Shown here: one piece after another, positions 54,327-63,338 of the stretch | Layout of the letters: every line of letters begins with the position of its first letter | Position numbering within the stretch: the stretch's first letter is position 1 | Assembly: GCA_903924465.1 (NCBI GenBank) | Contig: CAIYBN010000008.1 | Span: 1 to 64,000 of the forward strand | Direction of reading: 5' to 3' | Origin: an uncultured Myxococcales bacterium | GTDB taxonomy: Bacteria > Myxococcota_A > UBA9042 | DNA length: 64,000 nucleotides | Translations under genes and position numbers: made by a program | The notes under the pieces: generated by a model | Told to the model about the DNA's origin: nothing | The model's database searches: none | The model's input: the letters and a program-made list of their open reading frames with translations, nothing else

Positions 54327-55415
54327 TCAAAACGCTCGGTTCACGGACAGGCTGAGACTGGTGTAGTTGTCAGCCGACGAACGGAAATCGAAGAACGGGA
54401 AGCGCAAGGTTCGATTGTCGGCGCTCCACGGCGGCGACGCGGTCATGGCCAATGCGCTCAGCGTCCATTTGCGATCCGGGTCAGGCGTGTAGCCAACCGA
54501 CACCAATCCCCATTGCAAATCACTGCGGCCGCGATCTGGCTTGGCGTTCAGAGCGGTATAGATGTCCGCTGAAAAATCGTTGTATTTGAAGTTGTTATAG
54601 AGCACATACGTCAATCCAACAGCGATGCGCGGCGTCGGCAGCCACGTGACGGCGACCGTATTGCGGATGGCAAAGGAGGTATTCAGCGTGCCCGTGGCAA
54701 TTTCACTTTGTCCCGACACCAGTTCCGGACCATCGGGCCGAGCCAGGCCAGGAAAGCTGACCGCGTCTACGGCGGTCGTGGTCAATCGATTGAAATTCTT
54801 TGTGAAACCGAACGCGTAGAGGACTGACAGTCTGCCGCCGAACAGGTCCGGTTTGATCAGCGCGATGCCGGGCGTCAAGGCCAGCACGCGCGTCTGGAAG
54901 CGCGACGCGCGCGACGTCGGCAGCGCAGCGGCGAGGGACGCGGCGAGCTTGATTCCACCGGGAAGCAGCCACGCCTCCGGCTTCCTCGCGCCCTCGGTCC
55001 GCATCGGCGTCCAGCTCACGGTCAAGAGCGTGTCGCCGACCACGGTGTCGTACAGCCGCGCGGCTCCGCTATCGACGTTCGTCGCCAGATTTTTGCTCAC
55101 CATTTGCAGCGCGCCGATGTTCACGCCGTGGCCCAACGCCACATTGGCGCGCAGGAACAGGCCAAGGTCGTCGCTGGCCCGCTTCGCCTCGCCTGGAACG
55201 AATGTGCCCAGCCCGACGGTGTTGTCCAGCCGGACCTCGCCGGTTAGCGGAAACGCGTCGGACGGTCGAATCGCGTGCGCAGGTTCGTCTTCCTCGTGTT
55301 CGGTTGCCACATCGGTCCGAATTCCCGCCGCGGACTGCGCCCAAGCCACCGGCGCCGCGGCTCCCGTCCCCAGCCCGACGAGCCAGCACAAGCCTGTGAC
55401 AAACCGAGCTTTCAT
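54327..55415 (-). CDS. Outer-membrane beta-barrel protein of the metzincin operon
   Basis: The 362-residue product has a signal peptide (GLCWLVGLGTGAAAPVAWA), a short acidic stretch (TEHEEDEPAH) and a body of alternating strands that ends in the aromatic barrel signature LSLSVNRAF. It is 19 bp upstream of the first giant protease and is the first gene of the operon, so it may help anchor, export or interact with the proteases; this is inference. No family is recognised. Confidence 0.75.
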   Translation of the reverse strand: MKARFVTGLCWLVGLGTGAAAPVAWAQSAAGIRTDVATEHEEDEPAHAIRPSDAFPLTGEVRLDNTVGLGTFVPGEAKRASDDLGLFLRANVALGHGVNIGALQMVSKNLATNVDSGAARLYDTVVGDTLLTVSWTPMRTEGARKPEAWLLPGGIKLAASLAAALPTSRASRFQTRVLALTPGIALIKPDLFGGRLSVLYAFGFTKNFNRLTTTAVDAVSFPGLARPDGPELVSGQSEIATGTLNTSFAIRNTVAVTWLPTPRIAVGLTYVLYNNFKYNDFSADIYTALNAKPDRGRSDLQWGLVSVGYTPDPDRKWTLSALAMTASPPWSADNRTLRFPFFDFRSSADNYTSLSLSVNRAF

Positions 55416-55833
55416 CGTGCGCAGCCCCTGTCGATATGGCCGATGCGGTTGGTGCCGGAAACTACCCCACGCTCCGGCGTGCGGCAAGCGCGGGAAGAGT
55501 CGATGGCCGGCGTCACGTGAAGAATCGTGAAGGTTGGTTGAAGGCGGATCGGTCGGCGCAGTCGCGGCGTTCTGGCTCCGCCCGTCTGTCGCCGCGATTC
55601 TGCCCGAGGATTCCAGCGAAAGACCGGCATTTTGCAAGACATATTGTGGAAATGCGTTGCCATGTTCGGTTTGCCCGTCAGGATCTCCAGCCTCTGGTCG
55701 ATATCGTCGGCAGCAAGTTGCGGCCAAAAGGGCGTCGCTGGGTAGACTTGCGGGGCATGATCGGGTAGACCATGACGATCTGCGGCACAGCGCCGTGCCC
55801 CCTTTGCCCCAGGCTTCTCTGGAGGACCGCTCC
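55416..55833. other. 418-bp divergent intergenic region with a direct repeat
   Basis: No gene fits here. The gap separates the metzincin operon from the GltJ-like gene and must hold promoters for both. GGGTAGAC occurs twice (55740-55747 and 55763-55770), 23 bp apart, which is about two helical turns; it could bind a regulator. No convincing -35/-10 pair or sigma-54 site is seen. Confidence 0.35.
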
Positions 55834-57297
55834 GTGCGCTTTTCCTGTCCAAGTTGCAGCAAGATGTATCGGTTGCCGCCTGATCGCATGGCCGGCTACC
55901 AGCGCGCCCAGATCAGTTGTCCCAATTGCAAAGCCTCCATCATCGTTCGTGATCTGGGCGGTGACCTGTTGGACGCGCGTTTGGCGACGCGCGAAGTATC
56001 GGGCCCCGTGCTGGTCACCGATGTGCGCCCGCAGTCGGCCATCGTTCCCGCGGATCCGACCTGGTTTGTTGCCGTAGGTCGCGATCGCAAAGGGCCATTC
56101 TCGCCGCTCCAGCTGTCTGAATTGCTCGCGGTGAGCACGATTTCCGCGCAGTCGCTGGTCTGGCAAAAAGGCATGGCCAATTGGGTGCCGATGATCGACG
56201 TGCTGGAGCTGCGTCCACTGCTGCGACCCGCCAGCAACGTGCACGTGTCCAGCGGGCCGCCACCGATGATGCCGCGGCCAGATAGCACGGGACAAAACGC
56301 TCCGGTTGCCGCGGCACCGGCTCCCGGACCGCGACCTGCACCGGTCGCGCCGCAACCGATCGTGGCCCAGCCCACGCCGGTCGCGCAACCGGCTCCTGTA
56401 GCCCCAGCACCCGTGCCCGAAGCACCGGCTGTCGCCGCCGCACCGCTTCGGCGCGCCACAGATTCGGAGTTGAACGCGGTCCAAACCGACAGCTTCTTCA
56501 CCTCGCACCACGACCTGGACCACGTTGCGTTGGCGATGCCGGAAGCGGACAAGCACAAGCCAACCAAAGAGGAATACCAGAATCTGCTTCAGGAATTCAG
56601 CGTGATGTTCCGTTTGGACAAGCGCTCGAAGCGGCAGAAGATTCTCATCACGGTGATTGTCGCGGGTTTGGTGCTGGGCGCCATTGGCTTTGGCCTGGTG
56701 ATTCGCTACCAGGGCATGAAAAAGGCGCAGCTGCTGGCGGATGCCAACAACATTCTCGGCATGTTCAACCTGCCGTACCAGACCAGCGTGACGATCGACG
56801 TGGCCAACGACACGCCTGAGCCACCGGCCAAGCCCGGTGAAGTGGCCAAGCCGACCAAAGCGCCGGAGCCGAAGCAGGAAGTGCAATTGTCGGATTTGGC
56901 AGCGAAAATGCGCACGGTCGTCAAGGCCAAAAAGGCGGCGGCCAAGGCGCCGGTTGGGCCGACGGTCAGCGAAGAAGAGAAGAAACGGCTGCTGGCGATG
57001 CTGGACAGCGGTGGCGCGGGTCCACGTGGTGCGACGATTGGCGAAGAAGTGACGGCTGGCGATATCCGCAAGATGTGCGAAGCGCAAAAGCCGAGCCTGC
57101 GTGCGTGTGGTCAGTCCGCGGGCGTGGCGGATTTCAAGATTCGCTTCAAGGTCGGCGCTGGCGGCAAAGTGCAGGACGTCAAAGCGACTGCCGAGGGCAA
57201 AGACGACGCGGGTTTGGCAAGTTGCTGCGAGAACAAGCTGCGCAAGGTGCACTTGGCCGGCGCCTCTCCGGAATCCTTTTCTTGCACAGTCGATTGA
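55834..57297 (+). CDS. GltJ/AgmX-like zinc-ribbon, GYF and TonB-C-like protein
   Basis: The 487-residue product has an N-terminal MJ0042-type zinc ribbon (Cys5, Cys8, Cys29, Cys32), a GYF-like domain at about 77-125 (WFVAVGRDRKGPF ... WVPMIDVL), a Pro/Ala-rich linker (about 140-205), one membrane helix at about 270-290 (ILITVIVAGLVLGAIGFGLV) and a periplasmic C-terminal AgmX/TonB-like domain with cysteines (GQSAGVADFKIRFKVGAGGKV). This order matches GltJ (AgmX) of the Myxococcus gliding machine, where the cytoplasmic ribbon and GYF bind polarity factors. GTG 55834 follows GGAGGA. The gene leads an operon. Confidence 0.82.
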   Translation: MRFSCPSCSKMYRLPPDRMAGYQRAQISCPNCKASIIVRDLGGDLLDARLATREVSGPVLVTDVRPQSAIVPADPTWFVAVGRDRKGPFSPLQLSELLAVSTISAQSLVWQKGMANWVPMIDVLELRPLLRPASNVHVSSGPPPMMPRPDSTGQNAPVAAAPAPGPRPAPVAPQPIVAQPTPVAQPAPVAPAPVPEAPAVAAAPLRRATDSELNAVQTDSFFTSHHDLDHVALAMPEADKHKPTKEEYQNLLQEFSVMFRLDKRSKRQKILITVIVAGLVLGAIGFGLVIRYQGMKKAQLLADANNILGMFNLPYQTSVTIDVANDTPEPPAKPGEVAKPTKAPEPKQEVQLSDLAAKMRTVVKAKKAAAKAPVGPTVSEEEKKRLLAMLDSGGAGPRGATIGEEVTAGDIRKMCEAQKPSLRACGQSAGVADFKIRFKVGAGGKVQDVKATAEGKDDAGLASCCENKLRKVHLAGASPESFSCTVD

Positions 57298-57299
57298 CC

Positions 57300-57956
57300 A
57301 TGCCGCGTGCGCTGATTGCTGCGGTGTGCTGCCTCCTGTGGTCTTTGCCCGCGGCGGCGCAGGAGACCAAGGTCACGCTGGCGGTTCTGGGCTTCACGGC
57401 CGACGCCAAGCAGATGCTGGTGCAGCTGGAAGACGACAACATTGGCACGAATTTGCGGCTTTATGATCTGGCGACGGGTCAGCCGGCCGCAAAGAGCGTG
57501 CTGATCCCGTTTCACCGCGGCGAGTCGCAAAAAGTCATCCAGGCGACCCGCAAGCGGTTCAAGATCGTCGATTTGGGCCTCGAGGAGACACTGTACCCGC
57601 AGGATCCCAACGACGCGGAGAAGACGCTCAGCTTCTTTGGCCTCATGGCGACCCGCGACCGGTTCGTTCTCGCGGTGACGGATCGGCAAAAGCTCGGCAA
57701 GATCGCGGATATTCCGGTGCGACACGACGCGGGTACGGACGTTTGGGCCAAAGTCGCGCTGAAATCGCTGTACTGGACGACCGATCGCAAGTGGCTGGTG
57801 GCGGTCGTGACGCAGAAGCTGAAAGCGGAAGGATTGCTGACTGAAGTCGATGAACCGCATGCATGCGCGTTTCGCGTGACGGATATTCGCTGGGTTGAAC
57901 CGGAGCCGCAGAAGGACGCCAAGCCTGCCGACGGGGATGCGAAAGCCAAGGACTGA
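57300..57956 (+). CDS. Exported protein of unknown function
   Basis: The 218-residue product has a signal peptide (LIAAVCCLLWSLPAAA) and a beta-rich domain with repeated strands (VTLAVLGFTADAKQMLVQL; TTDRKWLVAVVTQKL) and an acidic-lysine tail (KPADGDAKAKD). The two 'ADAKQML/TDRKWLV' segments look like beta-propeller-type blades of proteins that track physical state, but no family is recognised. It starts 3 bp after the GltJ-like gene and ends 4 bp before the ABC exporter, so all three are one operon. Confidence 0.65.
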   Translation: MPRALIAAVCCLLWSLPAAAQETKVTLAVLGFTADAKQMLVQLEDDNIGTNLRLYDLATGQPAAKSVLIPFHRGESQKVIQATRKRFKIVDLGLEETLYPQDPNDAEKTLSFFGLMATRDRFVLAVTDRQKLGKIADIPVRHDAGTDVWAKVALKSLYWTTDRKWLVAVVTQKLKAEGLLTEVDEPHACAFRVTDIRWVEPEPQKDAKPADGDAKAKD

Positions 57957-57960
57957 CGGC

Positions 57961-59748
57961 GTGAGCGAAACGGTGGCCAAGAAACGCGTGAAACTGAACG
58001 ACTTGGCGTTGCTCAAGCGCTTTTGGCCGTTTGTCCGACCCGACGCGCTGTGGGTCGCGCTCGGGCTGCTGGCGGTGCCGTTGATGAGCCTGTGCGGCGT
58101 GGCCCAGCCCTGGCTGCTCAAGGTGGCGGTCGATGGCCCAATGACCGACGCGCTGCAGCACCGGCCGAGCCAGGGCTGGACGCTGACCAGCGTGGCCTTG
58201 GCGTTTCTCGGCGCCGTGCTCGCGGAATACGTGCTGCGCGGCCTGCAACTGTGGGCTTTGCAACGCGCCGGCTATCGGGCGCTCCAGCGGCTGCGGCGCG
58301 GCGTGTTCAGCCACGTGCTCAAGCAAGGTTCGGCGTTTTTTGACACACGCGCCTCGGGCAACCTCCTGACGCGCACGACGACCGACGTGGAAGCGATCGG
58401 CGAAGTGCTGACCTTTGGCATCGTCGGCATCGTCGGCGACGTCTTCGACATCCTGTTCATTCTGGGCGCGATGCTGTGGTTTGACGTCCGCCTGACCGCG
58501 GTGAGCCTGCTCGTCGCGCCGTTCATCGTGCTGCTGGTCAACCTGTTCCGCCGCCGCCTGCGCTTCTATTCGACGGAGATCCGCCGTTCGATGGCGACTG
58601 CTTCCGGACAATTTCAGGAAGCGCTGGCCGGCGCGCGCATCGTCCAGCTCCACGGCCGCGAAGACGCCACGCTGGACGAATATCGCGCGCTGAACTTCCG
58701 CTACCTGAACGCGTACCGCATTTCGAACTGGTACGACGCCTCGCTCTACGCGGTGATGGACGGCGTCGCGGGTCTGTGTATCGCCATTTTGCTCGGCTAC
58801 GGCGCCGGCCGCGTGGTCGCGGGCTTGGGTACGCCGGGTCTGCTCATCGCGTTTATTCAGTATATTCAGCGCGTTTTTGTGCCGGTGCGGGAACTGTCCG
58901 GCAAGGTGGCGACCATCGAGCGGGCGCAAGCGGCGCTGGAGCGGATCTTCGGGCTGCTGGACGAAGCGGTGCCGCTGGCTTCCGGCGATCAGATTCCGGC
59001 GCGGGTGGAAGGGCGCGTGCAGATCGACCACCTGTCCTTTGGCTACGGGGCGGAGGTGCGGGCGCTGGACGACGTTTCGCTGGTGGTCGAGCCGGGTCAA
59101 GTCGTCGCGCTGGTGGGGCAAACCGGCTCGGGGAAATCGACGTTGGTCAAGCTGATCGCGCGGATGTACGACGCGCCGCCGCGGACGATCCGCATCGATG
59201 GCGTGGCAGTGGAAGACTGGCAGTTGCAGGCGCTGCGGCGATCGATCGGCGTGGTCCAACAGGATGTGATGCTGTTTTCCGGGACTTTTGCCGACAACGT
59301 CTCGCTGGGTCGCGCAGGCGTCACGCGCGCGGCGGTCGAGCAGGCGGTCGAGGACGCGCAGCTCGCGCCCAAGGTCGCGCGGCTGGGTGGGCTGGACACC
59401 GTGCTGAGCGAAAATGGCGGCAACCTGTCGGCGGGCGAGCGGCAACTGCTGTCGATCGCCCGGATTCTGGCGGCGAATCCGCCGATCGTGGTGCTGGACG
59501 AGGCCACGGCGTCGATCGACACGGAGACTGAACAAGCCGTGCAGCGCGCGCTGGAGCGGGTGTTTCTGGGTCGCACTGCAATTGTTGTGGCGCACCGGCT
59601 GTCGACCATTCGCAAGGCCGGGCGCATTATCGTGATGCAGCGCGGGCGGATCGCCGAATCGGGCAATCACGAGGAATTGATGGCGCAAAGCGGCCTGTAC
59701 GCCCATCTGGTCGAGTCGGCGCAAGAATCGCAGCGGCTGCTGGGCTGA
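57961..59748 (+). CDS. ABC exporter, fused permease-ATPase (MsbA-like)
   Basis: The 595-residue product is a half-size exporter: six membrane helices in an ABC-type transmembrane domain (about 20-320; RASGNLLTRTTTDVEAI coupling region) and a nucleotide-binding domain with Walker A GQTGSGKST, Q-loop VQQDVMLF, signature LSAGERQL (Ala for the usual Gly), Walker B IVVLDEATASID and the switch His in VAHRLS. It works as a dimer and pumps lipids, peptides or drugs outwards; substrate unknown. The start is GTG 57961, four bases after the previous stop. Confidence 0.92.
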   Translation: MSETVAKKRVKLNDLALLKRFWPFVRPDALWVALGLLAVPLMSLCGVAQPWLLKVAVDGPMTDALQHRPSQGWTLTSVALAFLGAVLAEYVLRGLQLWALQRAGYRALQRLRRGVFSHVLKQGSAFFDTRASGNLLTRTTTDVEAIGEVLTFGIVGIVGDVFDILFILGAMLWFDVRLTAVSLLVAPFIVLLVNLFRRRLRFYSTEIRRSMATASGQFQEALAGARIVQLHGREDATLDEYRALNFRYLNAYRISNWYDASLYAVMDGVAGLCIAILLGYGAGRVVAGLGTPGLLIAFIQYIQRVFVPVRELSGKVATIERAQAALERIFGLLDEAVPLASGDQIPARVEGRVQIDHLSFGYGAEVRALDDVSLVVEPGQVVALVGQTGSGKSTLVKLIARMYDAPPRTIRIDGVAVEDWQLQALRRSIGVVQQDVMLFSGTFADNVSLGRAGVTRAAVEQAVEDAQLAPKVARLGGLDTVLSENGGNLSAGERQLLSIARILAANPPIVVLDEATASIDTETEQAVQRALERVFLGRTAIVVAHRLSTIRKAGRIIVMQRGRIAESGNHEELMAQSGLYAHLVESAQESQRLLG

Positions 59749-59791
59749 GGCTTGCGGCCAAAGGCCCTGTCCGCGACACTCCGCCCCGCGC

Positions 59792-61165
59792 ATGCCTGCG
59801 CCCGAGAACAAGATGGCCACCGATCAACCGCAAAAACTCCTCAAAGCCCAGACCCTCAAAGGGTTTCGCGACTACATGCCCGAACTGATGGCGCCGCGCC
59901 AGGCGATGATTCGCCTGATTGAAGCGACGTTCGAACGCCACGGCTTTCAGCCGCTGCAAACGCCGGCGCTGGAGTACCTGGAGACGCTGGCGGGCAAGTA
60001 TGGAGAAGAAGGCGATAAACTGCTGTACCGCTTTCAGGATCACGGCGAGCGCCACGTGGCGCTGCGCTACGATCTGACGGTGCCACTGGCGCGCGTCGTC
60101 GCCGAGCACCGCAATGAAATCCAGCTGCCGTTTCGCCGCTATCAAGTGGCGCCGGTCTGGCGCGCGGACAAGCCGCAGCGCGGGCGGTTTCGCGAGTTTT
60201 TTCAATGCGATGCGGATATCGTCGGGGTGAATTCGGCGATGGCGGATGCGGAGACGCTGATCACCGGCCTGAGCGTGCTGCAGGCGCTGGGGATTGAGGG
60301 CGCGGTGTTGCATTTGAATCACCGGGACATCCTGTTCGGGACGTTGGAACGTGCGGGCGTGAGCGAAAAAGCCCAGCAAATCGCTTGCATCCGGGCGATC
60401 GACAAGCTGGATAAGGTGCCGGCAGAGGTGGTGCAGGCGGAGATCGAACGCGAGGCTGGCGTTGATGCGGCAACGGCGACGAAACTGATCGGTCACTTCA
60501 CCCGGGACCTTGATGGTCAGGAACTTCTGAGCGAATTGAAACTGCTTGGAGGCGTCGTTGGCGCCGCCGTGGACCGGGTCGTCGAAGTGCGTAAACTTGT
60601 TGAAGCGGCGGGATTCGTTGGACGCATCAAGTATGACCCCACGATCGCCCGCGGCCTCGACTACTACACCGGCATCATCTACGAAACGCGCCTCACCGAT
60701 CCGCGCGTCAAGGGCATCGGCGCGGTGATGTCCGGCGGGCGCTACGACGGCCTGATCGGCCTGTTTACCAAGGAAGCGATCCCGGCGGTGGGCATCAGCC
60801 TGGGCCTCGATCGCCTGCTGGCGGCGATGCAGGAGCTGGATTTGGTGCAGAAGGACGCGCACGCTGTGCAGGTTTACGTGACCGTGGCCAGCGAAGCACT
60901 GCAGGCCAACGCGATCGAATTGGCACACCTCTTGCGCCTGGGCGGCATGCGGGTGGAGTTGGATTTGGCCGGCGGCAAGCTCGGCAAACAGCTGGAACGC
61001 GCGAACAAACGCGGCGTGTCTCTCGCCGCGATTGTCATGCAAGAGGATGTGGATATTGGAAAAGTCAGGATTCGTCAGCTCGCGACCGGCAAGCAACAGC
61101 GGGTTGCGCTGCAGCGCATCGTCAAAGTTGCACGGAGCGCTCTTCGGCTGCAGTCACATGCTTGA
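59792..61165 (+). CDS. hisS: Histidyl-tRNA synthetase
   Basis: The 457-residue class II synthetase charges tRNA-His. Motif 1 is near QAMIRLIEATFERHGFQPL, motif 2 in FRRYQVAPVWRADKPQRGRFREFFQCD, and the histidine-specific motifs are ARGLDYYTG and SGGRYDGL; motif 3 is GISLGLDRL. A C-terminal anticodon-binding domain follows (VYVTVASEAL ... GKQLERANKRG). ATG 59792 or ATG 59813 could be the start; the family does not decide. Confidence 0.95.
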   Translation: MPAPENKMATDQPQKLLKAQTLKGFRDYMPELMAPRQAMIRLIEATFERHGFQPLQTPALEYLETLAGKYGEEGDKLLYRFQDHGERHVALRYDLTVPLARVVAEHRNEIQLPFRRYQVAPVWRADKPQRGRFREFFQCDADIVGVNSAMADAETLITGLSVLQALGIEGAVLHLNHRDILFGTLERAGVSEKAQQIACIRAIDKLDKVPAEVVQAEIEREAGVDAATATKLIGHFTRDLDGQELLSELKLLGGVVGAAVDRVVEVRKLVEAAGFVGRIKYDPTIARGLDYYTGIIYETRLTDPRVKGIGAVMSGGRYDGLIGLFTKEAIPAVGISLGLDRLLAAMQELDLVQKDAHAVQVYVTVASEALQANAIELAHLLRLGGMRVELDLAGGKLGKQLERANKRGVSLAAIVMQEDVDIGKVRIRQLATGKQQRVALQRIVKVARSALRLQSHA

Positions 61166-61183
61166 CGCGCTGCGTCGTGACAC

Positions 61184-61211
61184 GTGACGTCACAAGTGAC
61201 GAAATTTGTCA
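61184..61211. promoter_or_regulatory. Palindromic TGAC-site cluster after hisS
   Basis: Eighteen bases after the hisS stop come a perfect palindrome GTGACGTCAC (61184-61193) and a near-perfect one, TGACGAAATTTGTCA (61197-61211), both built from TGAC half-sites; another TGAC lies just upstream (CGTGACACG). Such a cluster looks like a regulator binding site in the 291-bp leader of the glutathione-transferase gene. No regulator is identified. Confidence 0.35.
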
Positions 61212-61365
61212 TCAAAACCACGCAATCTTTGCGGACCAGAACATCTTGAGCCGTTGTCTGGTTTGTGTAGAAGCGCAAAAACGTAATCGCGATCAAGGTT
61301 TTGCAGTATTTCGCGGCAACTTGGCACAGACCGTGAATAAGGTCAGAGTGGGGGATCATCTCAAG

Positions 61366-61428
61366 CCCTCCGCTGAAACCCCGCCAGGGGAAGAAGCGGA
61401 GGGTTTGGGATTTTTGGGCTGTTTTTTT
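61366..61428 (+). terminator. Terminator-like hairpin between hisS and the GST gene
   Basis: CCCTCCGCT (61366-61374) pairs perfectly with AGCGGAGGG (61395-61403), with an inner CCCC-GCCA-GGGG stem, and is followed by T-rich DNA including T7 at 61422-61428. It fits an intrinsic terminator for hisS; since it lies only 29 bp before the GST start it could also act as an attenuator of that gene. Confidence 0.65.
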
Positions 61429-61456
61429 GCAGAAACCCGCAAAATAGGCCGCTCCC

Positions 61457-62104
61457 ATGCCCACCTACACCCTGATCATCGGCAACAAGAACTACTCGTC
61501 GTGGAGCATGCGGCCGTGGCTGCTGCTGCGTCATTTTGAGATTCCGTTTGCTGAACGCGTGATTCCGCTCTTTGAGCCGGGCCACGACGCCGCCATCCGC
61601 GCGGTTTCGCCCTCGGGCAAGGTGCCCTTGCTTCAGGATGGCGACCTGCAGATCTGGGACTCGCTGGCGATCTGCGAGTATCTGGCGGAGCGACACCCGG
61701 GCCTGTGGCCGCGCGATCCGGCGGCGCGCGCCATCGCCCGGTCCGTGAGTGCAGAAATGCACTCGGGTTTTCTCGCGCTGCGCAGCAACTTCCAGTGCAA
61801 TATTCGCCGTCGCGCGCCGCGCACGCCTACGCCTGAGATTCAGGCCGATATCGACCGCATCGCCCAGCTGTGGACCGACTGCCGCGGCCGATTCGGCCAA
61901 GGCGGGCCGTTCCTTTTTGGCGAATTTTCGATCGCGGATGCCATGTACGCGCCCGTGTGCTTTCGTTTCCAGACCTACGGCGTGCAACTTTCAGGCGCCG
62001 CGGGCGTCTATCTGGCGACCATGCTGGCCACGCCAGCGCTGCGAGCCCTTGCCGATGATGCCGCTGCCGAGCCGTTTCGCATCGCCAAGTACGAGGTCGA
62101 CTGA
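61457..62104 (+). CDS. Glutathione S-transferase family protein
   Basis: The 215-residue product has the thioredoxin-like N-terminal domain with NKNYSSWSMRPWLLL (candidate catalytic Ser), the SGKVPLL cis-proline loop and DSLAICEYLAE glutathione-binding motif, then an all-helical C-terminal domain with FGEFSIADAMYAP. It should conjugate or reduce electrophiles with glutathione in the cytoplasm. No ribosome site is evident, and a terminator-like hairpin lies just upstream. Confidence 0.9.
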   Translation: MPTYTLIIGNKNYSSWSMRPWLLLRHFEIPFAERVIPLFEPGHDAAIRAVSPSGKVPLLQDGDLQIWDSLAICEYLAERHPGLWPRDPAARAIARSVSAEMHSGFLALRSNFQCNIRRRAPRTPTPEIQADIDRIAQLWTDCRGRFGQGGPFLFGEFSIADAMYAPVCFRFQTYGVQLSGAAGVYLATMLATPALRALADDAAAEPFRIAKYEVD

Positions 62105-62144
62105 CCGCGTAGACGATCGCCATGCGTTGCGCGACACTCCGGCC

Positions 62145-63332
62145 ATGAGCGTACGCATCTGGCTTCTGCTGCTGATTTCGTCCACCGCGTGCGGCGCCGC
62201 GAGCCACACTGTCGTCGGCGAGGGGGCGCAGCGCCACGAACTGGTGGAACTGCCGACCATCGAGATCAAGACCGATCGCACGTCCGGCAAGCCGCTGACC
62301 TACGTCAAGGATCACGACGCGCTGGTCGACCAGGCCATGGCGGAATTTCACGCTGAGCATTGGGCGGACGCGGTCCGGCTGTACGATATCCTGCTGCGCG
62401 AATTTCCCAACACGCCAGGGCTGGGCGCGATTGCCCATAACTGCGGATTGGCGCTGCAGAATATGGGCATGCACAAGGAAGCGGCAGCGCGTTTTGCCAC
62501 GGCGCGGCTGCACAATGCCGGCACGCGGCATGCCCGTGACGGGCTGTTCCTGCAGGCGGAAAGTCTGGAGCTGGCCGGCGACGTGACCGGCGCGGCGACG
62601 CTGTACCGGGACGCGCTGGACGACGCGAAGACCCAGGAGCAGATCGGCGGCGAGCTGGGCATCCTGGACGCGCTGGAGGCGGCCGCGCGCATGGGCTTGT
62701 GCTGGCGGGCGGCGGGCGAGATCAAGTTTGCCGATGATGCCTTCCGCCGCGTCGAGCGCCTCTACAACGACCACCGCGACGTCCAGGTGGTCGGCGAGTC
62801 GGAATGGGTGGCGCGGTCGGCGTATGAGCGCGGCGAGCTGTACCGCGAGTTGTTCGCGTCGATCCGCTTCAAGCTGCCGGTCGACCGGATGAAGCGCGAT
62901 CTGGAGGACAAGGCGAACCTGTTCCTGAAAGCGGAAAACTCCTATTATCATTGTGTTCGGCTGCACCACAAGCAGTGGTCGTTGGCTTCGGGTCACAACA
63001 TCGGCGGGCTGTACACGCGGCTGATCGACGATATCGACAACGCGGAGGTGCCGCCGGAAGTGACAGAGCAACTCGCCGACGTCTACCGCGACGAGCTGTG
63101 GAACCATACGGAACATTTGGCGAAACGCGCGGTCGTGATTTACCGCAAGAACATCGAACTGGGCAAGACGCTGGGCGCGTCGGAGTCGGATTGGGTGGCG
63201 AAGTCGGAGAGCGGTTTGTCGCGCATGATGGCGACGATCGAGCGCAACCAAGCGCGGCGCGCGCGGCTTCTGCAGGCGGGCGCCATTTCGCCACAGCCCA
63301 AGAAAGACGAGCCGCCGCCACCCGCACCGTGA
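62145..63332 (+). CDS. TPR-repeat lipoprotein
   Basis: The 395-residue product has a short lipoprotein signal (IWLLLLISSTAC, lipobox STAC) and several TPR-like helical pairs (FHAEHWADAVRLYDILLREF; NCGLALQNMGMHKEAAARF; AESLELAGDVTGAATLYRDAL), then further helical repeats and a Pro-rich end. Such lipoproteins scaffold envelope complexes, for example in secretion or gliding machines; no specific role can be named. It is 6 bp upstream of hutG. Confidence 0.75.
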   Translation: MSVRIWLLLLISSTACGAASHTVVGEGAQRHELVELPTIEIKTDRTSGKPLTYVKDHDALVDQAMAEFHAEHWADAVRLYDILLREFPNTPGLGAIAHNCGLALQNMGMHKEAAARFATARLHNAGTRHARDGLFLQAESLELAGDVTGAATLYRDALDDAKTQEQIGGELGILDALEAAARMGLCWRAAGEIKFADDAFRRVERLYNDHRDVQVVGESEWVARSAYERGELYRELFASIRFKLPVDRMKRDLEDKANLFLKAENSYYHCVRLHHKQWSLASGHNIGGLYTRLIDDIDNAEVPPEVTEQLADVYRDELWNHTEHLAKRAVVIYRKNIELGKTLGASESDWVAKSESGLSRMMATIERNQARRARLLQAGAISPQPKKDEPPPPAP

Positions 63333-63338
63333 GGTTTC

